Assembly (NCBI RefSeq): GCF_026242045.1
Contig: NZ_JAPJDO010000007.1
Coordinates: forward strand, 1-64,000
Direction of reading: 5' to 3'
DNA from: Mycobacterium pinniadriaticum
GTDB lineage: Bacteria; Actinomycetota; Actinomycetes; Mycobacteriales; Mycobacteriaceae
Length of the DNA stretch: 64,000 nt
A program made the position numbers and the translations under genes. Positions within the stretch are counted from its first letter, which is position 1. Every line of letters starts with the position of its first letter. Positions 8,279 through 18,745 of this stretch are shown piece after piece. The notes beneath the pieces are model-generated. The model did not search any database. It was not told the origin of the DNA and was given only the letters and a program-made list of their open reading frames with translations.

Positions 8279-9085
8279 CTAGTCGTCAGTGAAGGTGGGG
8301 GAGCGATGCTCCTGAAATGCCTTGGTGCCCTCGCGGAAATCCCTGGTGCCCAACAGGACCAACTGGCCTTCGCTCTCCCGGCCGATCGCTGGCTCGAGCT
8401 CGGTCAACGTCGCCGCGTTGATCGCCTGCTTGGTCTTGCGCAGCGCGATCGCCGGCCCGGACGCCAGCCTGTCGATCACCGCGGCCGCCCCGGCCTCCAG
8501 CTCGTCGGCCGGGTGCACCGAACTGACCAGACCGCTGTCGAAGGCCTCGGCGGCGGAAACACGTTCGGCGAGAAGCGCCATCTTCATCGCGCGGGCCCGG
8601 CCGATGGACGCGGCGACCAACGCCGACGCGCCGCCGTCGGGCATCAGCCCGATCTTGGTGAACGCCAACAGAAAGAACGCCTTCTCCGAAGCCAATACGA
8701 TGTCGCAGGCCAGCGCCAGCGACACCCCGACCCCGGCCGTCGGGCCCTGCACCACCGCCACCACCGGCTTGGGCAGATTCACGATCGCCCGCACCGCGCG
8801 GTTCGCTTCCTGTAGAACTTCGTCCGGTGTATCCGGCCTGCGGTTCGACTGGTCCTCGGCGCTGATGCCCGCGCCCGAGCTGAACCCGCGGCCCGCCCCG
8901 CCGAGGCGAACCACCCGCACAGCGGGGTCGTCGGCCGCGTGCGCCAGGACATCGGCCAGCGTGCGCAACATCGCCGCGTTCAGCGAGTTCAGGCTGTCCG
9001 GACGATTGAGTGTCACCGTGAGCAGTCCGCCGTCGAGCGACACGGTCAGCTCCGGGATGCCGGCGTAGGCGTCGATGGTCGTCAT
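8279..9085 (-). CDS. Enoyl-CoA hydratase/isomerase, PaaG-like (EchA10/EchA11-type)
   Basis: A 268-residue crotonase, the same length as M. tuberculosis EchA10 and EchA11, which sit beside mcr in that genome. The first catalytic Glu of hydratases is replaced by Ser (GVGVSLALACD) and the second by Asp (IGLMPDGGA). Both features match PaaG-type double-bond isomerases rather than hydratases. A delta3-delta2 enoyl-CoA isomerase or similar activity is therefore more likely than hydration. Divergent from mcr with a 98-bp shared intergenic region, and likely to serve the same methyl-branched acyl-CoA pathway. Confidence 0.85.
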   Translation of the reverse strand: MTTIDAYAGIPELTVSLDGGLLTVTLNRPDSLNSLNAAMLRTLADVLAHAADDPAVRVVRLGGAGRGFSSGAGISAEDQSNRRPDTPDEVLQEANRAVRAIVNLPKPVVAVVQGPTAGVGVSLALACDIVLASEKAFFLLAFTKIGLMPDGGASALVAASIGRARAMKMALLAERVSAAEAFDSGLVSSVHPADELEAGAAAVIDRLASGPAIALRKTKQAINAATLTELEPAIGRESEGQLVLLGTRDFREGTKAFQEHRSPTFTDD

Positions 9086-9183
9086 GGCTGCACCTTAGGC
9101 GTCGACGGGGGCGCAGGCCGCGCCGGGTCAGCCCAGGTGTAAATAGTTAAGGCGGCGATCAATCAACTGGAGGGTAGACAGCT

Positions 9184-10269
9184 ATGGCCGGACCACTGCA
9201 CGGGTTGCGCGTCGTCGAGCTGGCGGGCATCGGCCCCGGTCCGCACGCCGCGATGATCCTCGGCGACCTCGGCGCCGACGTCGTTCGCATCGATCGGCTC
9301 GGCAAGGGCACCGGAACCCCCAGCAATGACTACCTTCTGCGTAACCGTCGCTCGGTGGGTGCCAACCTCAAAGACCCCGCCGATCGCGACATGGTGCTCG
9401 GGCTCATCGCGAAGGCCGACGTGCTGATCGAAGGCTTCCGGCCCGGCGTCACCGAGCGTCTGGGCCTGGGCCCGGAGGACTGTGCCAAGGTCAACGAGCG
9501 GCTGATCTACGCCCGGATGACCGGGTGGGGTCAGACCGGTCCGCGCAGCCAGCAGGCCGGCCACGACATCAACTACATCTCGCTGAACGGTGTGCTGCAC
9601 GCCGTCGGCCGGGTCAACGAGCGTCCGGTCCCGCCGCTGAACCTGGCCGGTGATTTCGGCGGCGGCTCGATGTTCCTGCTCGTCGGCATCCTGTCGGCGC
9701 TGTGGGAGCGGGAGCGGTCCGGCAAGGGCCAGGTCATCGACGCCGCGATGGTCGACGGCTCGAGCGTCCTGGCCACCATGATGTGGGCGTTTCGCCACAT
9801 GGGCATGTGGAGCGACGTGCGCGGCACCAACATGCTCGACACCGGCGCGCCCTACTACGACACCTACGAATGCGCCGACGGCCGCTACGTCGCGGTCGGC
9901 GCGATCGAGCCGCAGTTCTACGCCGAGCTGCTGGAGAAACTGGGCCTGAACGCCGCCGACCTGCCCGACCAGAACGACGTGGCCCGCTGGCCGGAGCTGC
10001 GCGCGGTGCTCACCGAGACCTTCGCCGCCCAGGACCGCGACCATTGGGCCAAGGTGTTCGCCACCAGCGACGCCTGCTGTACTCCGGTTCTCTCATTCGC
10101 CGAGGTGGACACCGAGGCCCACAACACCGAGCGCGATACCTTCTACACCGAACAAGGTTCGATGTTTCCCGCGCCGGCTCCGCGGTTCTCCCGGACCGAG
10201 CTCGATGCGCCGAAGGCGCCCGGCGTCCCGGGGGCCGACAACGACGCGGTGTTGCGGGACTGGGTATAG
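9184..10269 (+). CDS. mcr: Alpha-methylacyl-CoA racemase
   Basis: A 361-residue CoA-transferase family III protein, closely matching M. tuberculosis MCR (Rv1143) throughout. The catalytic residues His126, Asp156 and Glu241 of that enzyme correspond to His127 (QQAGHDIN), Asp157 (NLAGDFGG) and Glu242 (GAIEPQF) here. It interconverts R and S 2-methylacyl-CoA esters so that methyl-branched or sterol side chains can enter beta-oxidation. GGAGGG at 9169-9174 is the ribosome site for the ATG at 9184. First gene of a three-gene operon. Confidence 0.95.
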   Translation: MAGPLHGLRVVELAGIGPGPHAAMILGDLGADVVRIDRLGKGTGTPSNDYLLRNRRSVGANLKDPADRDMVLGLIAKADVLIEGFRPGVTERLGLGPEDCAKVNERLIYARMTGWGQTGPRSQQAGHDINYISLNGVLHAVGRVNERPVPPLNLAGDFGGGSMFLLVGILSALWERERSGKGQVIDAAMVDGSSVLATMMWAFRHMGMWSDVRGTNMLDTGAPYYDTYECADGRYVAVGAIEPQFYAELLEKLGLNAADLPDQNDVARWPELRAVLTETFAAQDRDHWAKVFATSDACCTPVLSFAEVDTEAHNTERDTFYTEQGSMFPAPAPRFSRTELDAPKAPGVPGADNDAVLRDWV

Positions 10270-10315
10270 TCCCCAACCAACCAGTAGGTCGACTTAGCCG
10301 AAAGGAAACTCATTC

Positions 10316-12090
<1,775 letters not shown>

Positions 12091-12159
12091 GCACGCGTAT
12101 CGAAGCTCCGAGAAGCGCCAAACCGCGGGTTCGCGGTGAGGCGCCGATCGGCGCTGCGC

Positions 12160-12291
12160 TCAGCTGGCGTTAGCGAGCGGGGGCTTGTCCTCGAACTGCT
12201 CCGAGGTGTCACCCTCCACGAGGAAGTCGCCGTGGTAGAGCGCATCAAAATCGATTTTGATGACATCGGCATTGGTGTCGTCGATCCACAT
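12160..12291 (-). CDS. Possible small acidic protein
   Basis: A 43-codon frame from ATG at 12291 (MWIDDTNADVIKIDFDALYH at its start, ending PPLANAS). It is rich in Asp and Glu, uses GC-ending codons as real genes here do, and lies in an otherwise empty gap between the mcr operon and the methyltransferase. No strong ribosome site and no recognised domain are seen. It is a candidate small gene only. Confidence 0.45.
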   Translation of the reverse strand: MWIDDTNADVIKIDFDALYHGDFLVEGDTSEQFEDKPPLANAS

Positions 12292-12464
12292 ACCCAGGAC
12301 TCTATGAGCCGCTTTTAAGGAATCCTTGAGCCGGGATTCGGAGTTTCATGGCAATTCTTACTCCCGAGTCAGGTCGCTGGTTACTCGTGAGTCAGGTTGG
12401 TCACACCCGAGGCCAAAAACCCCTACGACTAGGGTGGGGGCTGAACAGGGAGGACATCACAGAC

Positions 12465-13097
12465 ATGACGCCGCAGACCGTCGATCATCCGTTTTTCGCC
12501 CGCTGCTGGAAGGTGTTGTCGGCCCACGAGTCGAGGGCCATGCGCGACCTCCGTCGAGACAATCTCGCGGGCCTGTCCGGGCGTGTCCTCGAGGTGGGGG
12601 CCGGCACCGGAACCAACTTCGCGTTCTATCCCGACACGGTGAGCGAGGTCGTCGCGCTGGAGCCGGAGACCCGCCTGGCGCCGCTGGCCAAACAGGCCGC
12701 CGCGGCCGCCCCGGTCCCGGTTACGGTGATCGAGTCGACGGTCGAGACGATGCCCGCGACTGAACCCTTCGATGCGGTGGTGTGCTCGCTGGTGTTGTGC
12801 TCGGTGGCAAACCCGGATGCGGTGCTTCGGCAACTTCACGCGGCGCTGAAGCCGGGCGGCGAGCTGCGCTACTTCGAGCACATCGCCACACCGGGCTGGC
12901 GGGGTGGGTTGCAGCGCCTGGCCGACGCCACCATCTGGCCGCGGTTCGCCGGGAACTGCCACACCCACCGCGAGACGGAGAGCTCGATCGCCGGTGCCGG
13001 ATTCGTCATCGACACCGCCCGCCACGAGGCGACCTTCCCGGCGTGGGTGCCCCTGCCGGTGCAAGAGGTCGCGCTGGGACGGGCGAGCAGGGCCTAA
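12465..13097 (+). CDS. Class I SAM-dependent methyltransferase (Rv1147-type)
   Basis: A 210-residue methyltransferase type 11. Motif I is [15 protein letters not shown], the acidic end of beta-2 is ALEPE, and motif IV/post-motif segments are CSLVLCSV and [12 protein letters not shown]. The family resembles small-molecule or phospholipid N-methyltransferases; the substrate is not evident. The ATG at 12465 follows GGGAGG. It corresponds in order to M. tuberculosis Rv1147, with no mmpL genes nearby here. Tail-to-tail overlap of 4 nt with the sirtuin gene. Confidence 0.85.
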   Translation: MTPQTVDHPFFARCWKVLSAHESRAMRDLRRDNLAGLSGRVLEVGAGTGTNFAFYPDTVSEVVALEPETRLAPLAKQAAAAAPVPVTVIESTVETMPATEPFDAVVCSLVLCSVANPDAVLRQLHAALKPGGELRYFEHIATPGWRGGLQRLADATIWPRFAGNCHTHRETESSIAGAGFVIDTARHEATFPAWVPLPVQEVALGRASRA

Positions 13098-13810
13098 TTC
13101 TGGAGGAGCTCGGGCAGCTGTTGGAGCAGCCGGGGCAGCGCCGTGCTCGCCGACGCCTGGATCGAAACGGTGGCGTTGGCCGTCAGCGGTGTCGGCTCCG
13201 GGTTGATCTCGATCACCGTGACGCCCCGGGCCAGGGCTACGTCGGGCAGTCCGGCCGCCGGGTACACGATCCCCGAGGTGCCGACCACCACCATGACGTC
13301 GGCGGTGGCGGTCGCCTCCACTGCCGCCTGCCACGGTTCGTCGGGTAGTTGCTCACCGAACCAGACGATGCCGGGTCGGATCAGTCCACCGCATTCGCAG
13401 TGCGGCGGCATCTTCGCCAATTCGGGTTCGGGCATGTCCGGCAGCGGGCCGTGGTAGCGAGAGCCGCAGGTGTCACACCAGAACTCGGACAGGCTGCCGT
13501 GCAGGTGATAGACCGGCTTGCTGCCGGCCCGCTCGTGCAGATCATCGACATTCTGCGTGATCACCGTGACGTCGGCGTAGTCCTGCCAGGCCGCCAGTGC
13601 GCGGTGACCGTCGTTGGGTGCCACCCGCCCGACCAGGTGATGGCGCCACAGATACCAGGCCCACACCCGTTCCGGATGGCTTTGCCAGCCGTCGGTGCTG
13701 GACAACTCATAGGGGTCGTACTTGGCCCACAGGCCGGTCTTGTCGTCGCGAAATGTCGGCACACCGCTCTCGGCGGATATCCCCGCCCCGCTCAGCACCG
13801 CGATACGCAC
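13094..13810 (-). CDS. cobB: NAD-dependent protein deacylase, sirtuin (Rv1151c-type)
   Basis: A 238-residue class III sirtuin. It has [24 protein letters not shown], the catalytic His in YHLHGSL, and zinc cysteines in CDTC and CECGG. Tyr53 and Arg56 (WYLWRHH) form the YxxR signature of SIRT5/CobB-type deacylases, so removal of succinyl or other acidic acyl groups is likely besides deacetylation. The GTG at 13810 is chosen because the protein then begins [12 protein letters not shown] like Rv1151c; an upstream TTG at 13819 is less likely. Divergent from the GntR gene. Confidence 0.92.
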   Translation of the reverse strand: MRIAVLSGAGISAESGVPTFRDDKTGLWAKYDPYELSSTDGWQSHPERVWAWYLWRHHLVGRVAPNDGHRALAAWQDYADVTVITQNVDDLHERAGSKPVYHLHGSLSEFWCDTCGSRYHGPLPDMPEPELAKMPPHCECGGLIRPGIVWFGEQLPDEPWQAAVEATATADVMVVVGTSGIVYPAAGLPDVALARGVTVIEINPEPTPLTANATVSIQASASTALPRLLQQLPELLQN

Positions 13811-13829
13811 ATCCCCCAAAATAGCCGGT

Positions 13830-13844
13830 CTAAGCGATACTTAG
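13830..13844. promoter_or_regulatory. Inverted repeat between sirtuin and GntR genes
   Basis: CTAAG-5 nt-CTTAG lies 3 bp before the GTG of the GntR gene and 19 bp before the sirtuin start. This is the place expected for an autoregulatory operator controlling both divergent genes. The arms are only 5 bp long, so the call is tentative. Confidence 0.45.
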
Positions 13845-13847
13845 CAG

Positions 13848-14213
13848 GTGTCGGAGTTGGGGGTCTGGTTGCGCATTGACGAACAGGCGGGGCGGCCGCT
13901 GTTCGATCAGTTGAGAACACAGGTCATCGCGGGTATCCGCGAAGGGCGGCTGCCACCGGGCACCCGACTGCCGACGGTGCGTGAACTGGCCGGCCAGCTA
14001 GGCCTGGCCGTCAACACCGTGGCGCGCGCCTACCGGGAGTTGGAGACCGCCGGGATCGTCGAAACCCGAGGCCGATTCGGGACGTTCGTGGCCCGCGCCG
14101 ATCCAGCCGATGCCGCGATGGCGGCCGCAGCCAGCGCCTACGTGGAGGCCGCGCGGGCCCTCGGCTTGGGCAAGGTCGAGGCGTTGCAGTATCTGGACGC
14201 GGCGTTCGGCTGA
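13848..14213 (+). CDS. GntR family transcriptional regulator, YtrA subfamily (Rv1152-type)
   Basis: A 121-residue regulator with an N-terminal winged helix-turn-helix (about 10-78; [20 protein letters not shown] and the RGRFGTFV wing). A short C-terminal helical tail replaces the large effector domain, as in the YtrA subfamily and Rv1152. GTG start at 13848. It is divergent from the sirtuin, and an inverted repeat sits in the 37-bp gap, so auto-control and control of the sirtuin are plausible. No adjacent ABC transporter is present, unlike classical YtrA operons. Confidence 0.9.
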   Translation: MSELGVWLRIDEQAGRPLFDQLRTQVIAGIREGRLPPGTRLPTVRELAGQLGLAVNTVARAYRELETAGIVETRGRFGTFVARADPADAAMAAAASAYVEAARALGLGKVEALQYLDAAFG

Positions 14214-14221
14214 CACCTCAC

Positions 14222-15049
14222 TCAGCCGAATTCCAGCAGGGTGTAGGCCCCACGGAAGCGTTTCGTCGGACCGAAGTCCCAGAGCGCTGGAAACACCTTG
14301 CTGAAGAAGAATCCGCGCCCCCGGGGCATCGGGATGTCGTGGACGGCCTTGATTCCCGGCACCGTGTTGACCAGCTCGGCCAGCTGGTTCGTGCTCAGGC
14401 TGAACGGCATCGGCGGCACCCGGTAGTGCCGCGAGGATCGCATACCCTTCGGGGCGAGCTTCTTGACCAGAACCGGCGGCAGATCGAAGAACATCTGCCC
14501 ACCGGCAAACCGCTTGGCGCACTCGGCGATAAGCCCCATCGCCTCATCCGGCTGCAGGTACATCAGCAGACCCTCGGCGGTGATGAACACGCCATCGCTG
14601 CTGTCCACCTGGTCCATCCAACTGAAGTCGAGGGCGGATTGGGCGAGGCTGGTGATCCGCGGCGAGGACGGCAGTAGTCGCTCGCGCAACTCGATCACCG
14701 GAGGCAGGTCCACCGACACCCAGTGGAACTGCGGATCTTCGACGGCGTCGCTCAATCGCCAGAAGCTGGTCTGGAAACCCTCGGCCAGCGCAACGACGGT
14801 GGCCCTGGGGTGTTGTTTGAGATAGTTGACCGCGCATCTGTCGACGGCCAGTGATCGCAATGCCATCTCCTGGCCCTTGCGGCCGAACTTGTCGAAATCG
14901 AAGTCGATCGAGTCGACCAGCTTGATGGCCAGCGGGTCGTGCAGGATCGCGCCGGGCAGACCGGCCTGGTGGGCGCGGCCGTTGAGGGTCAGCAGCGCTG
15001 TCTCGGAGACGCCGCGCAGCTGGCCGGCGTCTATCTTCTTCGCTGTCAT
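14222..15049 (-). CDS. omt: LCM-family class I SAM methyltransferase (Rv1153c Omt-type)
   Basis: A 275-residue protein of the leucine carboxyl methyltransferase superfamily, the same length as Rv1153c. It shows the family pattern: DRCAVNYLKQHPRATVVALA for the SAM site, WVSVDLPPVIELRERLLP, and ITAEGLLMYLQPDEA. Relatives methylate carboxyl or hydroxyl groups of small molecules, including polyketides. Its ATG overlaps the stop of the DUF1697 gene by 4 nt, so the two form a coupled pair. Substrate unknown. Confidence 0.88.
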   Translation of the reverse strand: MTAKKIDAGQLRGVSETALLTLNGRAHQAGLPGAILHDPLAIKLVDSIDFDFDKFGRKGQEMALRSLAVDRCAVNYLKQHPRATVVALAEGFQTSFWRLSDAVEDPQFHWVSVDLPPVIELRERLLPSSPRITSLAQSALDFSWMDQVDSSDGVFITAEGLLMYLQPDEAMGLIAECAKRFAGGQMFFDLPPVLVKKLAPKGMRSSRHYRVPPMPFSLSTNQLAELVNTVPGIKAVHDIPMPRGRGFFFSKVFPALWDFGPTKRFRGAYTLLEFG

Positions 15050-15567
15050 TTCACCAACTTGGCCAGTGTGCGCAGGTTGCGCGTGGTGGTCGACGACTTG
15101 TAGCGCTTCTTGCCCATCGTCTTGCCGATGGTCGAATCCAGGGTGGAGGCCTTGGGTACCTGCCAGTACAGGACGCCATCGCCGCGGGCGATCTTCTCCT
15201 CGGGGCCGGCTTCACCGGCCAGCGAGGCGAGTTCGTCGAGAACTTTCGCGTCGCTGACGAACGTCACATACGAGTGGTGGCCGTCGACCTCGGGTTCGAA
15301 CGGATAGCCGGCGGCGACGGCGCGGACGGCGTCGAGTTCGTAGACCAGCACCCAGGCTTCGTAGCCGAACGAATCACGGAGCGCTGCTTCAGCTTTGGTC
15401 CGGACACTCGACGCCGATCCACGGGCATCGAGGACGACGTTGCCACTGGCCAGGACGGTGCGCACGTTGTCGAACCCGGTTGCGGTCAGGGCCGCGGCGA
15501 CGTCGGCCATCTTCATGTTCACGCCGCCGACATTCACGCCGCGCAGGAAGGCTGCGTAACAGGTCAT
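15046..15567 (-). CDS. DUF1697 family protein
   Basis: A 173-residue protein recognised by its N-terminus (YAAFLRGVNVGGVNMKMADV) and C-terminus (KTMGKKRYKSSTTTRNLRTL) as DUF1697, a widespread small cytosolic family without an assigned function. The ATG at 15567 gives the canonical start; the open frame upstream of it is not conserved-looking. It is the first gene of a pair with the Omt-type methyltransferase (ATGA overlap). It marks the left edge of the accessory block. Confidence 0.85.
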   Translation of the reverse strand: MTCYAAFLRGVNVGGVNMKMADVAAALTATGFDNVRTVLASGNVVLDARGSASSVRTKAEAALRDSFGYEAWVLVYELDAVRAVAAGYPFEPEVDGHHSYVTFVSDAKVLDELASLAGEAGPEEKIARGDGVLYWQVPKASTLDSTIGKTMGKKRYKSSTTTRNLRTLAKLVK

Positions 15568-15880
15568 GCAGCCCATGCTAGGAGTCTGTCCGGCGTGGTG
15601 GGGTTCGCCCCTCAAAGATGTTGGGGTTCCCGCTGCGGTGGGCGTTCGGCAACGCTGCAGCCGCCGTCGCCGGGTGTGGCTCGTTCTCGTGCGGGAAGAC
15701 CCCGCGCACAGGATCGGCCAGGAATACGCACTTGCCGGATTAGTAAGGACCAAAGTCACATATTGCGTAGCAATAGTGGAATAACACTGATGATTCTTGA
15801 TATACATGGCGGCGGCACGGTCAGGGGTGATCCACGCCTGGCGGCCACGCTCACCGGCATCGATCCAGAGAGGAAATGCC
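15568..15880. other. Intergenic region at the left edge of the accessory block
   Basis: 313 bp without a convincing gene. The half next to the DUF1697 gene is GC-rich and non-coding in appearance. The half next to the BVMO gene is AT-richer and holds the 15-bp palindrome at 15762-15776. The ribosome site of the BVMO (AGAGAGG) is at about 15868. No tRNA, integrase or direct-repeat attachment site was recognised. Confidence 0.5.
15762..15776. promoter_or_regulatory. 15-bp palindrome, candidate Lrp/AsnC operator
   Basis: TATTGC-GTA-GCAATA is a perfect 6+3+6 palindrome, the size expected of Lrp/AsnC sites. It contains TTGCGTAG, which recurs in other promoters of this block. It lies about 105 bp before the BVMO start. 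Binding by one of the local double-AsnC regulators is inferred. Confidence 0.5.
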
Positions 15881-17401
15881 ATGACCAGTGGACTCCGCAG
15901 AAGTCCCGACGTGATCATCATCGGGGCCGGCTTTGGCGGAATGTCAGTTGCCTTGCAGCTCAAACAATCCGGGATCGACACCTTTACGATCCTGGAGAAG
16001 CAGAGCGAGGTGGGCGGCGTCTGGCAGGCCAACGACTACCCCGGGGCGGCGTGCGATGTGCCCAGCGTCATCTATCAGTTCTCCGACCATCTGAAGCCGA
16101 ACTGGTCCCGGCGGTTCGGAAGCCAGTCCGAGATCCGCGACTACATTCGCGAGGTCTCGATCGAGAGCGGTGTACGGTCGCACATCCGATTCGGTGTCGA
16201 GGTCGTCAGCGCGCAGTTCGACGAAGATACGTTGAAGTGGACACTCACTTTGGCCGACGGCGAGAAGTTGACGGCCGACGTGCTGGTCGGGGCCACCGGA
16301 CAGCTGAGCCGTCCCCGTCTGCCCGACGTGGCCGATCGGGAACGGTTCCGCGGTAAGCAGTTCCATTCCGCGGAATGGGATTGCACCACAAGTTTGCGCG
16401 GCAAGAGAGTGGTCGTGGTCGGTGGCGGGGCCAGTAGCATCCAGATCGTTCCAGCCATCGCCAACGAAGTAGCTCATCTCACGGTGATCCAACGGTCACC
16501 GAGTTGGGTTGTCGGCAAATACGACTGGTCACCGGGTCTCGTCGAACGCACCCTCTCCAGGAACCCCGCTTTCCTGCGGGTCTACCACTTGGCGATGTGG
16601 TGGTGGTTCGAGGTCAAGTACCCCTTCGTGCTTCACCGGCTCGATGGGTTTCGCTCGGTCTACGAACTCGTGTGGCGCAGGCGGATGGCGAAGATTCTGG
16701 GCGACGACCAGAAGTACCGGGCCTGCAACCCCGATTACCGAATGGGCTGCGCGCGGCTCCTGCTGTCCAACGAGTGGTATCAGACCCTCGCTCGTCCGGA
16801 CGTCTCCGTGATCCGCGACAACGTCGTCTCGATGGACGAGTCAGGCGTCGTCGTCTCCGACGGCACGCACATTGACGCCGACGTGGTGATCTGGTCGACC
16901 GGATTCACGGCCACCGAATACCTGGCGCCGATCAAGATCACCGGCTACGCCGGTGCGGACCTGCACCAGCGCTGGAAGGACGGCCCGGAGGCCTACCTCG
17001 GGGTATCGACACCCGATTTCCCCAACATGTTCATGTCCTACGGACCGAACACCGGGTCGCTGACCAACACCATCACCAGCATGCTGGAATACCAGGCCGG
17101 CTACATCCGGCAGGCCGTCGAATACATCGGGCGCACCGGTGGGGCCTACTCCATCTCCCAGTCGGTACACGACGACTTCAACGACGAGATCGAACAACGA
17201 CTCCAGGGCACGATTTTCACCAGTGGTTGCCCAGGCTGGTACTCGACCCCCGGAGGCAAGGTCACGACGGTCTGGGCCGGATCGCACAGTGAGTACAAGC
17301 GTCGGATCGCCGAGTTCGATCCGTCGGTCTATCAGCGGATCGCACCGGCCGAGGATCGTGTTCGGCAGATCGAGGCCTTGGAAGAGGAGGCTTCGCTGTG
17401 A
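15881..17401 (+). CDS. Flavin-containing Baeyer-Villiger monooxygenase (copy 1)
   Basis: A 506-residue FAD/NADPH monooxygenase. It has the FAD Rossmann motif IIIGAGFGGMSVA, YPGAACDVPS, the BVMO fingerprint FxGxxxHxxxW as FRGKQFHSAEW, and a second Rossmann motif VVVGGGASSIQ for NADPH. Such enzymes insert oxygen next to a ketone to give an ester or lactone. The ATG at 15881 has AGAGAGG upstream and yields the normal N-terminus. Its stop overlaps the start of the MpaB-like gene (GTGA), so the two are translationally coupled. It is a paralogue of the BVMO at 27.8 kb. Confidence 0.92.
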   Translation: MTSGLRRSPDVIIIGAGFGGMSVALQLKQSGIDTFTILEKQSEVGGVWQANDYPGAACDVPSVIYQFSDHLKPNWSRRFGSQSEIRDYIREVSIESGVRSHIRFGVEVVSAQFDEDTLKWTLTLADGEKLTADVLVGATGQLSRPRLPDVADRERFRGKQFHSAEWDCTTSLRGKRVVVVGGGASSIQIVPAIANEVAHLTVIQRSPSWVVGKYDWSPGLVERTLSRNPAFLRVYHLAMWWWFEVKYPFVLHRLDGFRSVYELVWRRRMAKILGDDQKYRACNPDYRMGCARLLLSNEWYQTLARPDVSVIRDNVVSMDESGVVVSDGTHIDADVVIWSTGFTATEYLAPIKITGYAGADLHQRWKDGPEAYLGVSTPDFPNMFMSYGPNTGSLTNTITSMLEYQAGYIRQAVEYIGRTGGAYSISQSVHDDFNDEIEQRLQGTIFTSGCPGWYSTPGGKVTTVWAGSHSEYKRRIAEFDPSVYQRIAPAEDRVRQIEALEEEASL

Positions 17402-18465
17402 CATCGGTAACCAACCCCGATGGTCTCGACATCGGTTGGGTGCTCGGGCCGGGCTCGGTGACGTGGACGGTCCTCAAAGATCCGACGACGTTTCTGGTCG
17501 GGCTTTTGCGCGAGGCGCTGCTGCTGGCTCTGCATCCGCCGTTCGCGGCCGCCGCGGTCGACCACGACAGCTTCGGGGACGATCCGGTGATGCGGTTCAA
17601 GCGCGTTGCCATCTACACCTACGCGGCCGCCTACGGCACCAAGGTCGATGCACACCGAGTCAGTGCCATGGTGCTGCGGTCACACGCGAGAATCGTCGGC
17701 AACGAACCGTTGACGCAGCAGCCGTACCGGGCCGATTCCGAGTACGAACTGGCACTCACCCAGGCCATGCTTGCCATGTCCTTCCTCGCAGTGCACGAGC
17801 AGCTTTACGGCGAGCTGCCGACGGCGAAACGAGACCAGTTCGTCCTGGAGCAGAAGCTGCCCGGCGCGCTCATAGGGGTGAACCCGCTGCACCTCCCGTC
17901 GAGCTACAGCGAACTGACTGGCTTCCTCGGGCAGGCCCGGATGAGATTCGCCACCGGGGCCCAGGCACGGGAGACCATCGGCCCGTTCGCCGCCATGCCG
18001 TTCGCACGCGGGACCGTCATCGGTGACCTACCGCCGGCCAAACGGCGACTCGCGAGCTGGGCGGCCCGCGCCGTCGCAGACATGGCGATGCTCACCATGA
18101 ACGACGAGGAGCGAACCCTCCTCGCAATCGACCGGGCTGCTCGGCTGGGTTCTCGAGCTGCCGTGCGCCGATCGCTGCGTGCTCTGTCGGCATATCTGCG
18201 CAGCGACAACGGTATGGCCGCGTTTGGTGCGTTTCTGGGCAGTGGAACGGCCGGGATATTCCACCGTGCGCTGGAGGCCGATCGCGCTCCCGGTCGACGC
18301 ATCCGGGCGGCAAACTTTCGGGTCCCAGATGCCATGCCGTGGTTTCACGAGCCGGACGATCTGGTGCGGAACTGGCCCGGCTCACCCGGGGCGTACGTGC
18401 TGGGACAGGGTGACATCCAGCTCGTCGCGGCGCCGACCCCGGAGGCGGAGGCGATCGGTCTGTGA
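17398..18465 (+). CDS. MpaB/DUF2236 family oxygenase (copy 1)
   Basis: A 355-residue protein of the DUF2236/MpaB/Lcp-like family, whose characterised members (MpaB, latex-clearing protein) are b-type haem oxygenases that cleave isoprenoid double bonds. The family-like core runs from LGPGSVTW through MRFKRVAIYTYAAAYGT to SFLAVHEQLYGEL. The usual WVHA segment with the haem-ligand His reads ALTQAM here, so Gln occupies that place. Start GTG at 17398 inside the BVMO stop. The same pair recurs, in reverse order, at 26.6-29.3 kb. Substrate inferred to be an unsaturated, possibly isoprenoid, lipid. Confidence 0.82.
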   Translation: MTSVTNPDGLDIGWVLGPGSVTWTVLKDPTTFLVGLLREALLLALHPPFAAAAVDHDSFGDDPVMRFKRVAIYTYAAAYGTKVDAHRVSAMVLRSHARIVGNEPLTQQPYRADSEYELALTQAMLAMSFLAVHEQLYGELPTAKRDQFVLEQKLPGALIGVNPLHLPSSYSELTGFLGQARMRFATGAQARETIGPFAAMPFARGTVIGDLPPAKRRLASWAARAVADMAMLTMNDEERTLLAIDRAARLGSRAAVRRSLRALSAYLRSDNGMAAFGAFLGSGTAGIFHRALEADRAPGRRIRAANFRVPDAMPWFHEPDDLVRNWPGSPGAYVLGQGDIQLVAAPTPEAEAIGL

Positions 18466-18745
18466 CGACCGCTGGTCGACTGGACGACGTGGTGATGGTG
18501 GCGGCGAAGTTACCGCCGCCACCATCACTGCCGGCTCGCTGACGCCCCGAGCAGAGGCACGCACGCACCACCAAAGAATCCGTAGGATAGCCGTCTACAT
18601 GACATGCAAATTACCGATCAACGTAGGTGCCGGCGGGTATGACCACGGCGCCGCTCTTCCCCTTGGTCGTCGCGTTGTCAGTGGTCAGGGTTTGGTCCCG
18701 TCGCCAAAATGGCATGGATCATGAGCGTCAGGAGATCGCGCCGAA

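Noticed and set aside
12136..12318. 60-codon plus-strand frame after the mcr operon
   Set aside because: No ribosome site, and the minus-strand 43-codon frame in the same place has better codon use; kept only the latter as a candidate.
15568..15880. Integration site (tRNA end, att repeats, integrase) at the left edge of the accessory block
   Set aside because: No tRNA, recombinase or matching direct repeats at 15.6 and 53.7 kb were found, so the block is not called a mobile element; loss in other lineages is equally possible.
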